64,000 nt of DNA from Lysobacter sp. FW306-1B-D06B (GCF_038446665.1 NZ_CP151802.1:1860001-1924000), one strand, 5' to 3'. Counted from the stretch's first letter, positions 1 to 10,018 are shown. The notes: generated from the sequence alone by a model not told the origin. Numbers and translations are program-made.

Positions 1-347
1 GCGGCACGCAGACCTACAGCAACGCCACCGACTACACGATCAGCGACAACGCCACCGTCGACAGCCCGATCACGGTGTCCGGCCGCAGCGGCAACGCGCC
101 GACCAACGCCTCGGTCACCGTCGCCATCGTGCACACCTACCAGGGCGACCTGAAGGTGGACCTGGTCGCGCCCGACGGCAGCCTCTACAACGTGCACAAC
201 CGCACCGGCGGCAGCGCGGACAACGTCAACAAGACGGTGACGTTCAACCTGTCGAGCGAAGCGCTCAACGGCACGTGGAAGCTGCGCGTGAACGACAACG
301 CATCGGGCGACACCGGCTACATCAACAGCTGGTCGGTGACGTTCTGA
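1..347 (+). CDS. 3' end of an exported protease: C-terminal P domain (partial)
   Basis: Only the last ~114 residues are in the window; the reading frame is open from the first bases and stops at 345-347. The whole visible part is a P (homo B, proprotein convertase) domain, with the features NATDYTISDN near its start, VHTYxGDLKVDLVAPDG in the middle and NGTWKLRVND...GYINSWSVTF at the end. The same domain closes the next three genes, where it follows a metalloprotease or subtilase catalytic domain, so this gene is very probably another secreted peptidase; its catalytic type cannot be told from here. Bases 1-96 are identical to 1747-1842 in the following gene, which points to recent duplication or gene conversion. 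A hairpin terminator follows at once. Confidence 0.85.
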   Translation, partial: GTQTYSNATDYTISDNATVDSPITVSGRSGNAPTNASVTVAIVHTYQGDLKVDLVAPDGSLYNVHNRTGGSADNVNKTVTFNLSSEALNGTWKLRVNDNASGDTGYINSWSVTF

Positions 348-365
348 TCTGAAGTTGTGACCAAA

Positions 366-393
366 CCCGCTCCCGGCACGCGCCGGGAGCGGG
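366..393 (+). terminator. Strong hairpin terminator after the P-domain gene
   Basis: A perfect 12-bp stem (366-377 with 382-393) with the loop ACGC lies 18 nt after the stop codon. A short T-containing stretch (GATTTCC) follows. It separates the partial gene from the next protease gene, so these tandem genes are probably transcribed separately. Confidence 0.7.
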
Positions 394-485
394 GATTTCC
401 TGCCGCGGCGCACGGATCGGCGCAGCGCATCGCGTCCGATGCGCGTCGCGGGGAAGGACACCCATCCACGCAGGAGGACATACGT

Positions 486-2093
486 ATGAACCGCAGGATT
501 TCCATGCATTCGCGCGTGCTGGTCGCGACCGGCGCGCTGCTGCTGTGCGGCACCGCGATCTCCGCCGAGCCGCTGTTTCTGGGCCCGGCGCAGGTGCAGT
601 CGGCCTCGGCCACCACCGCCGGCCGCCTGGCCGCCAACGCCACCACCACCTCGTTGCGCGCGCTGCGCACCAACCCCGCGGCGGTGAGCGAGAGCAACGC
701 CGAGATCGGCCTCGACCTCGGCCTGCGCAACGTCAACGCCGTGCTCGAAAAGGCGCAGGCGCAGCCCGACGGCAGCCTGGTCTGGATCGGCCACGTTCGC
801 GAAACAGCCAAGGCGCGCACGATGACCGCGCGCGAAGTGAAGCACGACGAGAACAACTCCGTGATCCTGGTGAGGCGGGGGCAGGGCATCACCGGCAACG
901 TGCGCGTGAATGGCCAACTCTACCGCATCCGCCCGCTGCCCGACGGCAGCCACGCGGTGATCGAAGTCAACGAGCGGGCGATGCCGCCGGATCATCCCAG
1001 CGCCTTCGGTGATCTTCCGCAGATCAACATGGAACCGCCCGCCGGACGCGTCGGCGCGCTCGCCATCGATCCTGGCCCAACGGCGACGATCCGCGTGCTG
1101 GTCGTGGCGACCAGCGCCGCCGTCTCCGCCTACGGCGGCGACATGCAGGCGCTCGCGCAGCTGGCGGTGGCCGAGTCCAACCAGGGCTACGTCAACTCGA
1201 ACGTCGGCATCAACCTGGAACTGGCAGGTTACAGCAGCGTCACCTACAACGACGTCGGCATGAGCACCGACCTGTCGCGCTTCCGCGGCACCAGCGACGG
1301 CTACATGGACACCATCCACGCGCTGCGTGACAGCAATGCGGCCGACGTTGCGGTGCTGATCGGCAATGACAGTTCCGCCTGCGGCCTGGCGTCGGGCATC
1401 GGCTCCAGCGCGACGACGGCGTTCGCGACCGCGTACTGGGATTGCGCCACGGGCTATTACTCGTTCGCGCACGAAATCGGCCACCTGCAGTCGGCACGGC
1501 ATGATCCCGCGACCGATCCGAGCACCTCGCCCTACGCCTACGGCCACGGCTACCGCGCGCCCAACAACGCGTGGCGCACGATCATGGCCTACGACTGCAC
1601 CAGCGGCTGCCCGCGCCTGAACTACTGGTCGAACCCGGACGTCACCTACCAGGGCGTCGCGATGGGCACGGCGGCCACCAGCCACAACCAGCGCGTGCTG
1701 GTGAACACCAAGGCGACCATCGCGGCCTTCCGCGGCGGCGGTGGTGGCGGCACGCAGACCTACAGCAACGCCACCGACTACACGATCAGCGACAACGCCA
1801 CCGTCGACAGCCCGATCACGGTGTCCGGCCGCAGCGGCAACGGCCCGGCGAGCGCGTCGATCGCGGTGAACATCGTGCACACCTACCGCGGTGACCTGAA
1901 GGTCGACCTCGTCGCGCCCGACGGCACGCTCTACAACATCCACAACCGCACCGGCGGCAGCGCGGACAACCTCGTCGGCACCTATACGAAGAACCTGACG
2001 AGCGAGCCGCTCAACGGCACCTGGAAGCTGCGCGTGAACGACAACGCCGGCGGCGACACGGGCTACATCAACAGCTGGAGCATCACGTTCTGA
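486..2093 (+). CDS. Secreted zinc metalloprotease (reprolysin/M12B-like) with C-terminal P domain
   Basis: The 535-residue protein starts at ATG 486, chosen because an AGGAGG ribosome site lies just upstream and a signal peptide begins there (basic MNRR, hydrophobic core, likely cleavage after Ala27). An upstream GTG in frame lacks these. After a propeptide-like region of about 170 residues comes a metallopeptidase domain with the extended zinc motif HEIGHLQSARHD (His329, Glu330, His333, His339) and a Met-turn TIMAY at Met367, as in metzincins of the reprolysin-like M12B group. A glycine linker leads to a P domain from about residue 422 to the end. It should be exported and degrade extracellular protein. 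It is second in an array of four P-domain peptidase genes and is flanked by terminators. Exact family assignment within the metzincins is inferred from motifs. Confidence 0.88.
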   Translation: MNRRISMHSRVLVATGALLLCGTAISAEPLFLGPAQVQSASATTAGRLAANATTTSLRALRTNPAAVSESNAEIGLDLGLRNVNAVLEKAQAQPDGSLVWIGHVRETAKARTMTAREVKHDENNSVILVRRGQGITGNVRVNGQLYRIRPLPDGSHAVIEVNERAMPPDHPSAFGDLPQINMEPPAGRVGALAIDPGPTATIRVLVVATSAAVSAYGGDMQALAQLAVAESNQGYVNSNVGINLELAGYSSVTYNDVGMSTDLSRFRGTSDGYMDTIHALRDSNAADVAVLIGNDSSACGLASGIGSSATTAFATAYWDCATGYYSFAHEIGHLQSARHDPATDPSTSPYAYGHGYRAPNNAWRTIMAYDCTSGCPRLNYWSNPDVTYQGVAMGTAATSHNQRVLVNTKATIAAFRGGGGGGTQTYSNATDYTISDNATVDSPITVSGRSGNGPASASIAVNIVHTYRGDLKVDLVAPDGTLYNIHNRTGGSADNLVGTYTKNLTSEPLNGTWKLRVNDNAGGDTGYINSWSITF

Positions 2094-2115
2094 AGGCGAC
2101 TCCAGCAAGTCGCAT

Positions 2116-2140
2116 GGCGCCCCGCTGAGGGGCGCCTTCT
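2116..2140 (+). terminator. Hairpin terminator after the metalloprotease gene
   Basis: Stem GGCGCCCC (2116-2123) pairs with GGGGCGCC (2129-2136) around the loop GCTGA, followed by TTCT. It starts 22 nt after the stop codon. The remaining ~190 nt up to the next gene show no gene; the next promoter probably lies there. Confidence 0.65.
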
Positions 2141-2327
2141 CGACGCGGCCGTGCAGGGCGGCCGCTGTCGATCGAGGTCCGTGGCGATCGCCCCCTTTCG
2201 CAGCCGCATTTGCGGCGGCGACGCCACCATCGTCGGTTGTCGCAGCGCGAGCGTCATGACGCCACGCCGCTTCGACCTTTCCCCGCCGCGCAACGCGGCA
2301 TTGAATGGACTTATGGGGTGAATCGAG

Positions 2328-4340
2328 ATGTCCTCACGCAACCTGTGCTCCAACCGCATGCGCCTGCATGCTCTGGCCACCGCGACCGCGGTGATCCTCT
2401 CGTGCGCCTGCGCGCCGGCCTTCGCCGCCGATCGCGTGGACTTGAGCGGCCTCGCATCGGCGCCGACGCACGACCGTTTCATCGTCAAGTACCGCGACGG
2501 CAGCGCGCCGCGCGCCAACGCCGCCAACATGAAGCGCGCGCTGGATGCCGCCGCTTCGTTGGGCGTGGGTGGCAAGGCCGTCGGCCTGCAACAGCTGCGC
2601 AGTCTGTCGGTCGGCGGTGAACTCGTGCGCGCCGATCGCAAGCTGGATCGCGCAGAAGCCGAACAGCTGATGCGCCAGATCGCCGCGGACCCCAACGTCG
2701 AATTCATCGAAGTCGACCGTCTGCTCCAGATCGCGCTCACGCCGAACGACCCGCGCTATCCCGAGCAATGGGGCTACCAGGACAGCGACGCAGGCATCCG
2801 CGCGAACGAAGCCTGGGACAGCGCCAGTGGCACGGGCGTGGTGGTCGCGGTGCTCGACACGGGCATTACCAGTCATAGCGACCTCAACGCGAATGTCATC
2901 GCCGGCTACGACTTCGTCAGCGATGCGACCGCCGCGCGCGATGGCAACGGCCGCGATTCCAATCCCGCCGACCAGGGCGACTGGTACAGCGCGGGCGAAT
3001 GCGGGCAGATTGTCGGTTCCAATTCAAGCTGGCACGGCACGCATGTGGCCGGCACGGTCGCGGCGCGCACCAACAACGGCGTCGGCGTGGCCGGAACGGC
3101 GTTCAACGCACAGATCCAGCCCGTGCGCGTGCTGGCCAAGTGCGGCGGCAGCATTTCCGACATCGCCGATGCGATCACCTGGGCCTCGGGCGGCACGGTG
3201 AGCGGCGTTCCTGCGAATGCGACCCCGGCGGAAGTGATCAACCTCAGCCTGGGCGGCGGCGGTTCGTGCAGCGCGACGATGCAGAACGCGATCAACGGCG
3301 CTGTCAGCCGTGGCACCACGCTCGCCATCGCCGCGGGTAACAGCAACGCCAACACGTCCGGCTTCACACCGGCCAACTGCAACAACGTCATCGCCGTGGC
3401 GGCCATCACCAGCACCGGCCAGCGTTCCAGCTTCTCCAACTACGGCGCCTTGATCGACATCGCCGCGCCGGGTTCGAGCATCCTGTCCACGCTCAACGCC
3501 GGCACCACGACGCCGGGCGCGGAGAGCTACGCCAGCTACAACGGCACGTCGATGGCGGCACCGCACGTGGCCGGCGTGATCGCGCTGCTGCAGTCGGTGG
3601 CGGCGACGCCTAAAACGCCGGCGGAAGTGGAGCAGATCATCAAGACGAACTTCCGTCCGTTCCCGGTCACGCCGTCGCAGACGATCGGCCCGGGCATCCT
3701 CGACGCCAAGGCGGTGGTCGACGCGGCCGGCGGTGGTGGCGGAAACACGCCGCCGACGGCGAACTTCAGCTTCACCACCAGCGGCCTTACGGCGACCTTC
3801 ACCGACAGCTCCAGCGATACCGACGGCAGCATCGTCTCGCGCAGCTGGAACTTCGGCGACGGCACCACGTCGACCGCGACGAGTCCGAGCAAGACCTACG
3901 CCTCGGCCGGCACGTACACGGTCACGCTCACCGTTACCGACGACGATGGCGCGACGAACACGAAGACCTCGTCGGTCACGGTGGGAAGCACCGGAGGTCC
4001 GCAGACGTACACCAACGGCACCGACTTCCCGATCAACGACAACGCCACGGTGGAAAGCCCGATCTCCGTCTCCGGCCGCACCGGCAACGCGCCGACCAAC
4101 GCATCGGTCAGCGTGAACATCGTGCACACCTATCGCGGCGACCTGCGCGTGGATCTGGTCGCGCCCGATGGCAGCGTCTACAACCTGCACAACCGCACCG
4201 GCGGAAGCGCGGACAACCTCGTGCAGACGTACTCGCGCAATCTGTCGACCGAGGCGCTCAATGGCACTTGGCGGTTGCGTGTGAACGACAACGCCAGCCT
4301 GGATACGGGCTACATCAACAGTTGGTCGATCACGTTCTGA
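2328..4340 (+). CDS. Secreted subtilisin-like serine protease (S8) with PKD and P domains
   Basis: A 670-residue preproprotein. It begins with a signal peptide (basic start, hydrophobic stretch, AFA-A cleavage region near residue 34), then an inhibitor I9-like propeptide (DRFIVKYRDG... RADRKLDRAEAEQLMRQIAADPNVEFIEVDR). The S8 catalytic domain has Asp177 in VLDTGI, His236 in HGTHVAGT and Ser408 in GTSMAAPHVAG. A PKD domain (about residues 475-555, with WNFGDGT and GTYTVTLTVTD) and a P domain (about 560-670) follow. It should be exported, mature by propeptide removal and hydrolyse extracellular protein. PKD domains are often substrate-binding accessories; the P domain's role here is unproven. 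It is closely similar to the next S8 gene in its propeptide and catalytic domain but carries a different middle module. Confidence 0.92.
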   Translation: MSSRNLCSNRMRLHALATATAVILSCACAPAFAADRVDLSGLASAPTHDRFIVKYRDGSAPRANAANMKRALDAAASLGVGGKAVGLQQLRSLSVGGELVRADRKLDRAEAEQLMRQIAADPNVEFIEVDRLLQIALTPNDPRYPEQWGYQDSDAGIRANEAWDSASGTGVVVAVLDTGITSHSDLNANVIAGYDFVSDATAARDGNGRDSNPADQGDWYSAGECGQIVGSNSSWHGTHVAGTVAARTNNGVGVAGTAFNAQIQPVRVLAKCGGSISDIADAITWASGGTVSGVPANATPAEVINLSLGGGGSCSATMQNAINGAVSRGTTLAIAAGNSNANTSGFTPANCNNVIAVAAITSTGQRSSFSNYGALIDIAAPGSSILSTLNAGTTTPGAESYASYNGTSMAAPHVAGVIALLQSVAATPKTPAEVEQIIKTNFRPFPVTPSQTIGPGILDAKAVVDAAGGGGGNTPPTANFSFTTSGLTATFTDSSSDTDGSIVSRSWNFGDGTTSTATSPSKTYASAGTYTVTLTVTDDDGATNTKTSSVTVGSTGGPQTYTNGTDFPINDNATVESPISVSGRTGNAPTNASVSVNIVHTYRGDLRVDLVAPDGSVYNLHNRTGGSADNLVQTYSRNLSTEALNGTWRLRVNDNASLDTGYINSWSITF

Positions 4341-4370
4341 CGGCTATAAAAGCAATTTCGAGTTTGGTAC

Positions 4371-4406
4371 GGGGCCCCGGCGGAAACGTCGGGGCCCCTG
4401 TTTTTT
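4371..4406 (+). terminator. Rho-independent terminator after the first S8 protease
   Basis: A GC-rich 9-bp stem, GGGGCCCCG (4371-4379) with CGGGGCCCC (4390-4398), is followed by TGTTTTTT. It is the clearest intrinsic terminator in the protease array. Confidence 0.9.
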
Positions 4407-4686
4407 AGGCGCTTTTTTGAGAAGTAGTGTGCACCGGGCTGATACATATTCGCCTTCTCTCGGGACCATGGCGCGGGGAAGATCGACGCGTTCGTCTATC
4501 AATGCCCCGCATTGAATCATCAGGGGGGGCTTCCGGTCTTGAGAGATGGTTGCATGGGCCAGTGCATCGCGAAGACGCGATGACGCAGGGGCTGGTTCCC
4601 ATGCTGTTGCGACCCATGCCTCCCGATCCGGTTCGTTCCCAGACATGGCGGGGAGTCCGGTTGTCCAGAAGGAAGGAGTCCGCAAG
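4407..4686. other. Gene-free leader region upstream of the second S8 protease
   Basis: About 280 nt without a convincing gene. Reading frames here lack ribosome sites and coding character. The region must carry the promoter of the following protease, but I see no clear sigma-70 boxes. A good ribosome site (AAGGAAGGAG, about 4669-4678) lies just before the ATG at 4687. The base composition is somewhat less GC-rich than in the genes around it. Confidence 0.45.
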
Positions 4687-7101
4687 ATGCACGGTCGTTC
4701 CCGTAGTTCCCTTTGCACGCGTTTGATGGCGATCGCCATCGTGGCGGCGTGGCCATCGTTATCGACGGCAACTGCGCTCGCGCAGGCGCGTGTCGATGTC
4801 TCGGGCCTCGAGTCCGGCGCGACCTATGAGCGCTTCATCGTGAAGTATCGGGATGGAAGTCCCGAAGCCATGAGCGCCGCATCACGCGAGCGCGCGCTCT
4901 CCACCGCTGCAGCGCGCAGCACGCGTGGCACAGCGGTGGGCCTGTCACAATTGCGACGCACGGCCCTGGGCGCGGACGTGGTCGTCACCCGCAACAGGCT
5001 CGACCGGGTCGAAGCGGAAGGGCTGATGCGCCAGATCGCCGCCGATCCGAACGTCGAGTACGTCGAGGTCGACCGCCTCAACTATCCGACCCTGACCCCC
5101 AACGACCCCAACTACAGCCTGCAGTGGGGTTACTCCGGAACGTACGGCATCCGCGCCAACGTCGCGTGGGATGTGACCCAGGGAGCGGGATCGGTGGTCG
5201 CGGTGCTGGACACCGGCATCACCAGTCACAGCGACCTCAACGCCAACGTGCTGCCGGGCTATGACTTCGTCACCGACATCACCATGGCAAATGACGGCAA
5301 CGGGCGCGATGCCAACGCCAGCGACCCGGGCGACTGGGTGGCGGCGAATTCGTGCGGTTACGCGCATGCGGCACGGAACTCCAGCTGGCACGGAACCCAC
5401 GTCGCCGGAACCATCGCCGCCGTCACGAACAACGGGAAGGGCGTGGCTGGCGTAGCGCCCGCGGCGAAGATCCTTCCCGTGCGCGTGCTGGGCAAGTGCG
5501 GTGGCTATACGTCCGACATCGCCGATGGCATCGTCTGGGCCTCCGGTGGCACGGTCGCGGGCGTACCGGCCAACGCCAATCCCGCCGAAGTCATCAACAT
5601 GAGCCTCGGCGGCACCGCCGCATGCGGTGCTACGTACCAGAACGCGATCAACAGCGCCGTTAGCCGCGGAACCACGGTGGTCGTGTCCGCGGGCAACTCG
5701 AACGCCGATGCGTCCACTGCAACCCCGGCAAACTGCAACAACGTGATCGCGGTGGCAGCCACCACCAGCGCCGGTGTGCGATCGAGCTTCTCCAACCATG
5801 GTTCGCTGGTCGATATCGCCGCGCCGGGCTCGGACATCCTGTCCACCCTCAACAGCGGTACAACCGCACCGGGGACCGAGTCCTACGCCACCTACCTAGG
5901 CACGTCGATGGCAGCGCCCCATGTGTCGGGCGTGGTGGCTCTGATGCAGGCGGCGTCTGCGACGCCGAAGACGCCGGCGCAGATCGAAGCCATCCTCAAG
6001 AGCACCGCCACGCCGTTCGCCTCGATACAGTCGCCGGCAATCGGCCCCGGCATCGTCAACGCGCGGCTCGCGGTGGACACAGTGCATCCGCCGGTGGTGC
6101 CGCCGGTGTTGCCGTCTGTCGTCGCGCTCGTCAAGGGTGTGCCCGTCACAGGGATTCTTGCTCCTGCTGGCGATGAGCGACTTTTCACGTTCAATGTTCC
6201 GGCCGGTGCGACCAACCTGACATTCAAGCTGTCCGGCGGCGCCGGCGACGCGGACATGTACGTCAAGTTTGGCGACTGGCCCACGACCACGAGCTTCGAC
6301 TGCAGGCCCTACCAGAGTGGAAACAACGAAACCTGCTCGTTCGCCACACCGCAGCCGGGTACGTACTTGGTCAAGGTCAGGGCCTACTCCGCGTTCTCGG
6401 GCGCGAGTCTGGTAGCCGACTACGTCCTGCCCGTCACCTCCACGACTTTGAACAAGGGCGTGCCTGTCACCGGGCTGTCGGCGGCTGCCGGTACTGAACG
6501 CAAGTACACGTTCGCCGTTCCGGCCGGCGCGAGCAACCTGACGTTCAAGCTCTCTGGTGGCACAGGCGACGCGGACATGTACGTCAAGTTCGGCAGTGCC
6601 CCCACCACCACGATTTACGACTGCAGGCCGTACCTGGGCGGCAACAATGAAACGTGCACCTTCGCCGCGCCGCAGGCGGGTACCTACCACGTCATGGTCA
6701 GGGCGTACTCCGCCTTCTCCGGGGCGAGCTTGGTGGCCGACTATGCCGCGGCGCCCAGCGCCGTGACCTATTCCAACGCCACCCGCTACAACATCCTCGA
6801 CTTGACGACCATCGAGAGCCCGATCGTCGTGTCGGGTCGCAGCGGTAACGCGTCGGCGAGCACGCCGGTCACGGTCAACATCATCCACACGTACCAGGGC
6901 GATCTGAAGGTGGACCTGGTGGCGCCCAACGGCACGCTGTACAACCTGCACAACCGAACCGGGTACAGCACGGACAACGTGCAGAAGACGGTGACGCTGA
7001 ACCTGTCGGCACATCCGCTCAACGGCACGTGGAAGCTGCGCGTCTACGACGGCGCGGGCGGCGACACGGGGTACCTGCAGAACTGGTCGATCCGCTTCTG
7101 A
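4687..7101 (+). CDS. Secreted subtilisin-like serine protease (S8) with two PPC domains and a P domain
   Basis: An 804-residue preproprotein. The ATG at 4687 is preferred over earlier in-frame starts because it has a strong ribosome site and opens a signal peptide (MHGRSRSSLCTRLMAIAIV..., cleavage near ALAQA). An I9-like propeptide precedes the S8 domain, with Asp175 (VLDTGI), His235 (HGTHVAGT) and Ser407 (GTSMAAPHVSG). Two bacterial pre-peptidase C-terminal (PPC) domains follow, at about 479-580 and 588-688. They are roughly three-quarters identical, and each contains NLTFKLSGG, GDADMYVKFG and RAYSAFSGASLVADY. A P domain occupies about 694-804. PPC domains are usually found on secreted peptidases and are commonly removed after export. 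The gene closes the P-domain protease array and is followed by a hairpin that also faces the convergent gene. Confidence 0.92.
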   Translation: MHGRSRSSLCTRLMAIAIVAAWPSLSTATALAQARVDVSGLESGATYERFIVKYRDGSPEAMSAASRERALSTAAARSTRGTAVGLSQLRRTALGADVVVTRNRLDRVEAEGLMRQIAADPNVEYVEVDRLNYPTLTPNDPNYSLQWGYSGTYGIRANVAWDVTQGAGSVVAVLDTGITSHSDLNANVLPGYDFVTDITMANDGNGRDANASDPGDWVAANSCGYAHAARNSSWHGTHVAGTIAAVTNNGKGVAGVAPAAKILPVRVLGKCGGYTSDIADGIVWASGGTVAGVPANANPAEVINMSLGGTAACGATYQNAINSAVSRGTTVVVSAGNSNADASTATPANCNNVIAVAATTSAGVRSSFSNHGSLVDIAAPGSDILSTLNSGTTAPGTESYATYLGTSMAAPHVSGVVALMQAASATPKTPAQIEAILKSTATPFASIQSPAIGPGIVNARLAVDTVHPPVVPPVLPSVVALVKGVPVTGILAPAGDERLFTFNVPAGATNLTFKLSGGAGDADMYVKFGDWPTTTSFDCRPYQSGNNETCSFATPQPGTYLVKVRAYSAFSGASLVADYVLPVTSTTLNKGVPVTGLSAAAGTERKYTFAVPAGASNLTFKLSGGTGDADMYVKFGSAPTTTIYDCRPYLGGNNETCTFAAPQAGTYHVMVRAYSAFSGASLVADYAAAPSAVTYSNATRYNILDLTTIESPIVVSGRSGNASASTPVTVNIIHTYQGDLKVDLVAPNGTLYNLHNRTGYSTDNVQKTVTLNLSAHPLNGTWKLRVYDGAGGDTGYLQNWSIRF

Positions 7102-7120
7102 TCGACGCCGAGCACCAATC

Positions 7121-7148
7121 AATGCCCGCTCCTTCGGGGGCGGGCATT
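7121..7148. terminator. Bidirectional hairpin between convergent genes
   Basis: A 12-bp stem with one T-G pair (7121-7132 with 7137-7148) and a TTCG tetraloop lies 20 nt after the S8 gene and 22 nt beyond the end of the minus-strand asparaginase-like gene. Its position suggests termination from both sides. There is no long T tract on either strand. Confidence 0.65.
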
Positions 7149-7169
7149 GTCGTGTGAAGGGTTAGCGAC

Positions 7170-7658
7170 TCAGCCGATCGGCTCGAAGCGATTCGCCGCG
7201 ACGTTCTTGCGCACTTCCAGTGGATTCCAGATGCGGCCGTTCATGGCGATGTACACGCCCGGCGGCAGCGACTGCACGGCACCGACCGCGCAGCCGACGT
7301 TGAACTCCGCGTCCGAGCCGCGGAAGCGCGCCGGGCTCAGCGCGCCGGTGAGGACGATCGTCTTGCCCTCCAGGCTGGCGAGCACCTTGGCCGTTTCCAC
7401 CATGGTGTCGGTGCCGTGGGTCAGCAATACGTGCTTGACCGGCTGGGCGGCGATGGTCGCGCGGATCAGCTCGCGGTCGTCGGCGGTGATGTGCAGCGAA
7501 TCCTTGCGCAGGATCGGGATCACGTTGAACTGGAATGCGACGCCCAGCTCACGCAGGATGCCGCCGATCTGCGGTTCGCCGATCTGGTAATCCGACTTGT
7601 CGTCGAAGTAGATCTTGTCGATCGTGCCGCCGGTGGTGACGATGCAGAGCTGGTCCAT
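7170..7658 (-). CDS. Single-domain asparaginase-like protein
   Basis: A 162-residue protein matching only the N-terminal domain of type I/II L-asparaginases. The two threonine motifs of the family are present: TGGTI with Thr12 and HGTDT with Thr83-Asp84. A lysine (Lys99 in GKTIVLTGA) fits the family's conserved active-site lysine. Canonical asparaginases have about 330 residues, and their second domain supplies a glutamate to the neighbouring subunit's active site; that domain is absent here. The stop codon is clean and the next sequence is an intergenic hairpin, so this looks like a natural short form rather than a fresh truncation. No signal peptide is seen, so it should be cytoplasmic. Whether it hydrolyses asparagine is uncertain. 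Confidence 0.85.
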   Translation of the reverse strand: MDQLCIVTTGGTIDKIYFDDKSDYQIGEPQIGGILRELGVAFQFNVIPILRKDSLHITADDRELIRATIAAQPVKHVLLTHGTDTMVETAKVLASLEGKTIVLTGALSPARFRGSDAEFNVGCAVGAVQSLPPGVYIAMNGRIWNPLEVRKNVAANRFEPIG

Positions 7659-7720
7659 CGTGGAATGCGCGCGCGTGGAAGACGGCCGAAATTATACCGG
7701 CCGCACCGCCGCCCGCGCCC

Positions 7721-8721
<1,001 letters not shown>

Positions 8722-8752
8722 CTACCTGCGCCCATCGGTTACCCTCCGGCGC

Positions 8753-10018
8753 ATGGACCCGCTGGATACCTTGTACCGATGGAGCGAACGCGCGCGCGAC
8801 CGCGCCCGCGTCGGCACCTTCTTCCGTTTCCTCGCGCGGCGTTTCCTCGAGGACAACCTGTTCCAGGCGGCGGGCGCGCTGGCCTACACGACGGTGTTCG
8901 CGCTGGTGCCGCTGTCGATGGTGGTCTTCGGCGTGCTGTCGGCGTTCCCGGTGTTCGGCGAATGGAGCGACAAGCTCAGCGACTACATCTTCTCCAACTT
9001 CGTGCCCAGTGCGGCGCGGTCGGTGGAGGCGTACCTGAAGCAGTTCTCGGCCAACGCAGGCCAGCTCACCGCCGCAGGCGTGATCGCGCTGGTGGTGTCG
9101 CTGCTGATCACGCTTAACGGCGTGGAGTCGGCGTTCAACCGGATCTGGCGGGTGAAGTCGGGGCGCCCGCGGATCGGACGTTTCCTCGTGTACTGGACGG
9201 TGCTGACCCTCGGCGCGCTGATGGCCGCCGCCAGCCTGGCGTTGTCGGCGAAGTTCTTCGCGATGTCGATGTTCGAAACCGAAGCCGGTCGAACGCTGCA
9301 GACCGCGATGCTGCGCCTGTCGCCGATGACGCTGGAGTTCCTCGCCTTCGCGGCCATCTACCGCGTCGTTCCGCATCGCACGATCCACTGGCGCCACGCC
9401 TTCGCCGGCGCGGCGCTGGCGGCGGTGTTGTTCGAAATCGTGAAGTGGGGCATCAGCCTGTACCTGGGCAACTTCGGCTCCTACTCGAAGATCTACGGCA
9501 CGCTGGCCTTCGTGCCGATCTTCCTGCTGTGGATCTACATGAGCTGGGTGGCGATCCTGCTGGGCGCGTCGCTGGCCTCGTCGATGTCCGAGTTCCGCTA
9601 TCAGCCCGTCGGCATGCGCCTGCCGCTGGGCTTCGAGATCTACGGCCTGCTGCGGCTGCTCGCGCGTTTCGACGAAGCGCGAAAGCACGGGCGCGGGCTG
9701 CACAGCGACCAGATCGAGAACCTGGAGCCCATGCTGACCGATGCGCTGGTGCAGCAGATGCTGGCGCAGCTGGACACGATCAACGTGGTGCGCCGTGCCG
9801 AGACCGGCGAATGGATACTCTCCCGCGATCTGGACGAACTCTCCCTGGCCGAGCTGTACGAAGCCTGCCAGTTGCGAATCCCCGTCGCCGAAGCGGTGCT
9901 GCCGTGCCGTGACGATTCCCTGGGGCGCTCGGCCATCGCCGCGCTCGACGAACTGCGCCTTCCCCTGCGCGAGCTGCTCAAGCGGCGCGCATCCTCCATC
10001 CATGCCGACGAGGTCTGA
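8753..10018 (+). CDS. yihY: YihY/BrkB family inner-membrane protein
   Basis: A 421-residue protein of the YihY/BrkB (UPF0761) family. The N-terminal ~290 residues hold about six transmembrane segments; the family core includes GALAYTTVFALVPL near the start and a conserved loop around NRIWRVKSGRP. The C-terminal ~130 residues are soluble and probably cytoplasmic, which fits the longer gammaproteobacterial form. The family was once called ribonuclease BN by mistake; its actual role is unknown. It is followed within 2 nt by the TlpA-like lipoprotein gene and then by acylphosphatase, so the three probably form one transcript. Upstream it is divergent from wrbA. Confidence 0.9.
   Translation: MDPLDTLYRWSERARDRARVGTFFRFLARRFLEDNLFQAAGALAYTTVFALVPLSMVVFGVLSAFPVFGEWSDKLSDYIFSNFVPSAARSVEAYLKQFSANAGQLTAAGVIALVVSLLITLNGVESAFNRIWRVKSGRPRIGRFLVYWTVLTLGALMAAASLALSAKFFAMSMFETEAGRTLQTAMLRLSPMTLEFLAFAAIYRVVPHRTIHWRHAFAGAALAAVLFEIVKWGISLYLGNFGSYSKIYGTLAFVPIFLLWIYMSWVAILLGASLASSMSEFRYQPVGMRLPLGFEIYGLLRLLARFDEARKHGRGLHSDQIENLEPMLTDALVQQMLAQLDTINVVRRAETGEWILSRDLDELSLAELYEACQLRIPVAEAVLPCRDDSLGRSAIAALDELRLPLRELLKRRASSIHADEV

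Noticed and set aside
4407..4686. Small frames in the gap before the second S8 protease
   Set aside because: No ribosome site, no recognisable similarity and codon use unlike the neighbours; treated as an untranslated leader.
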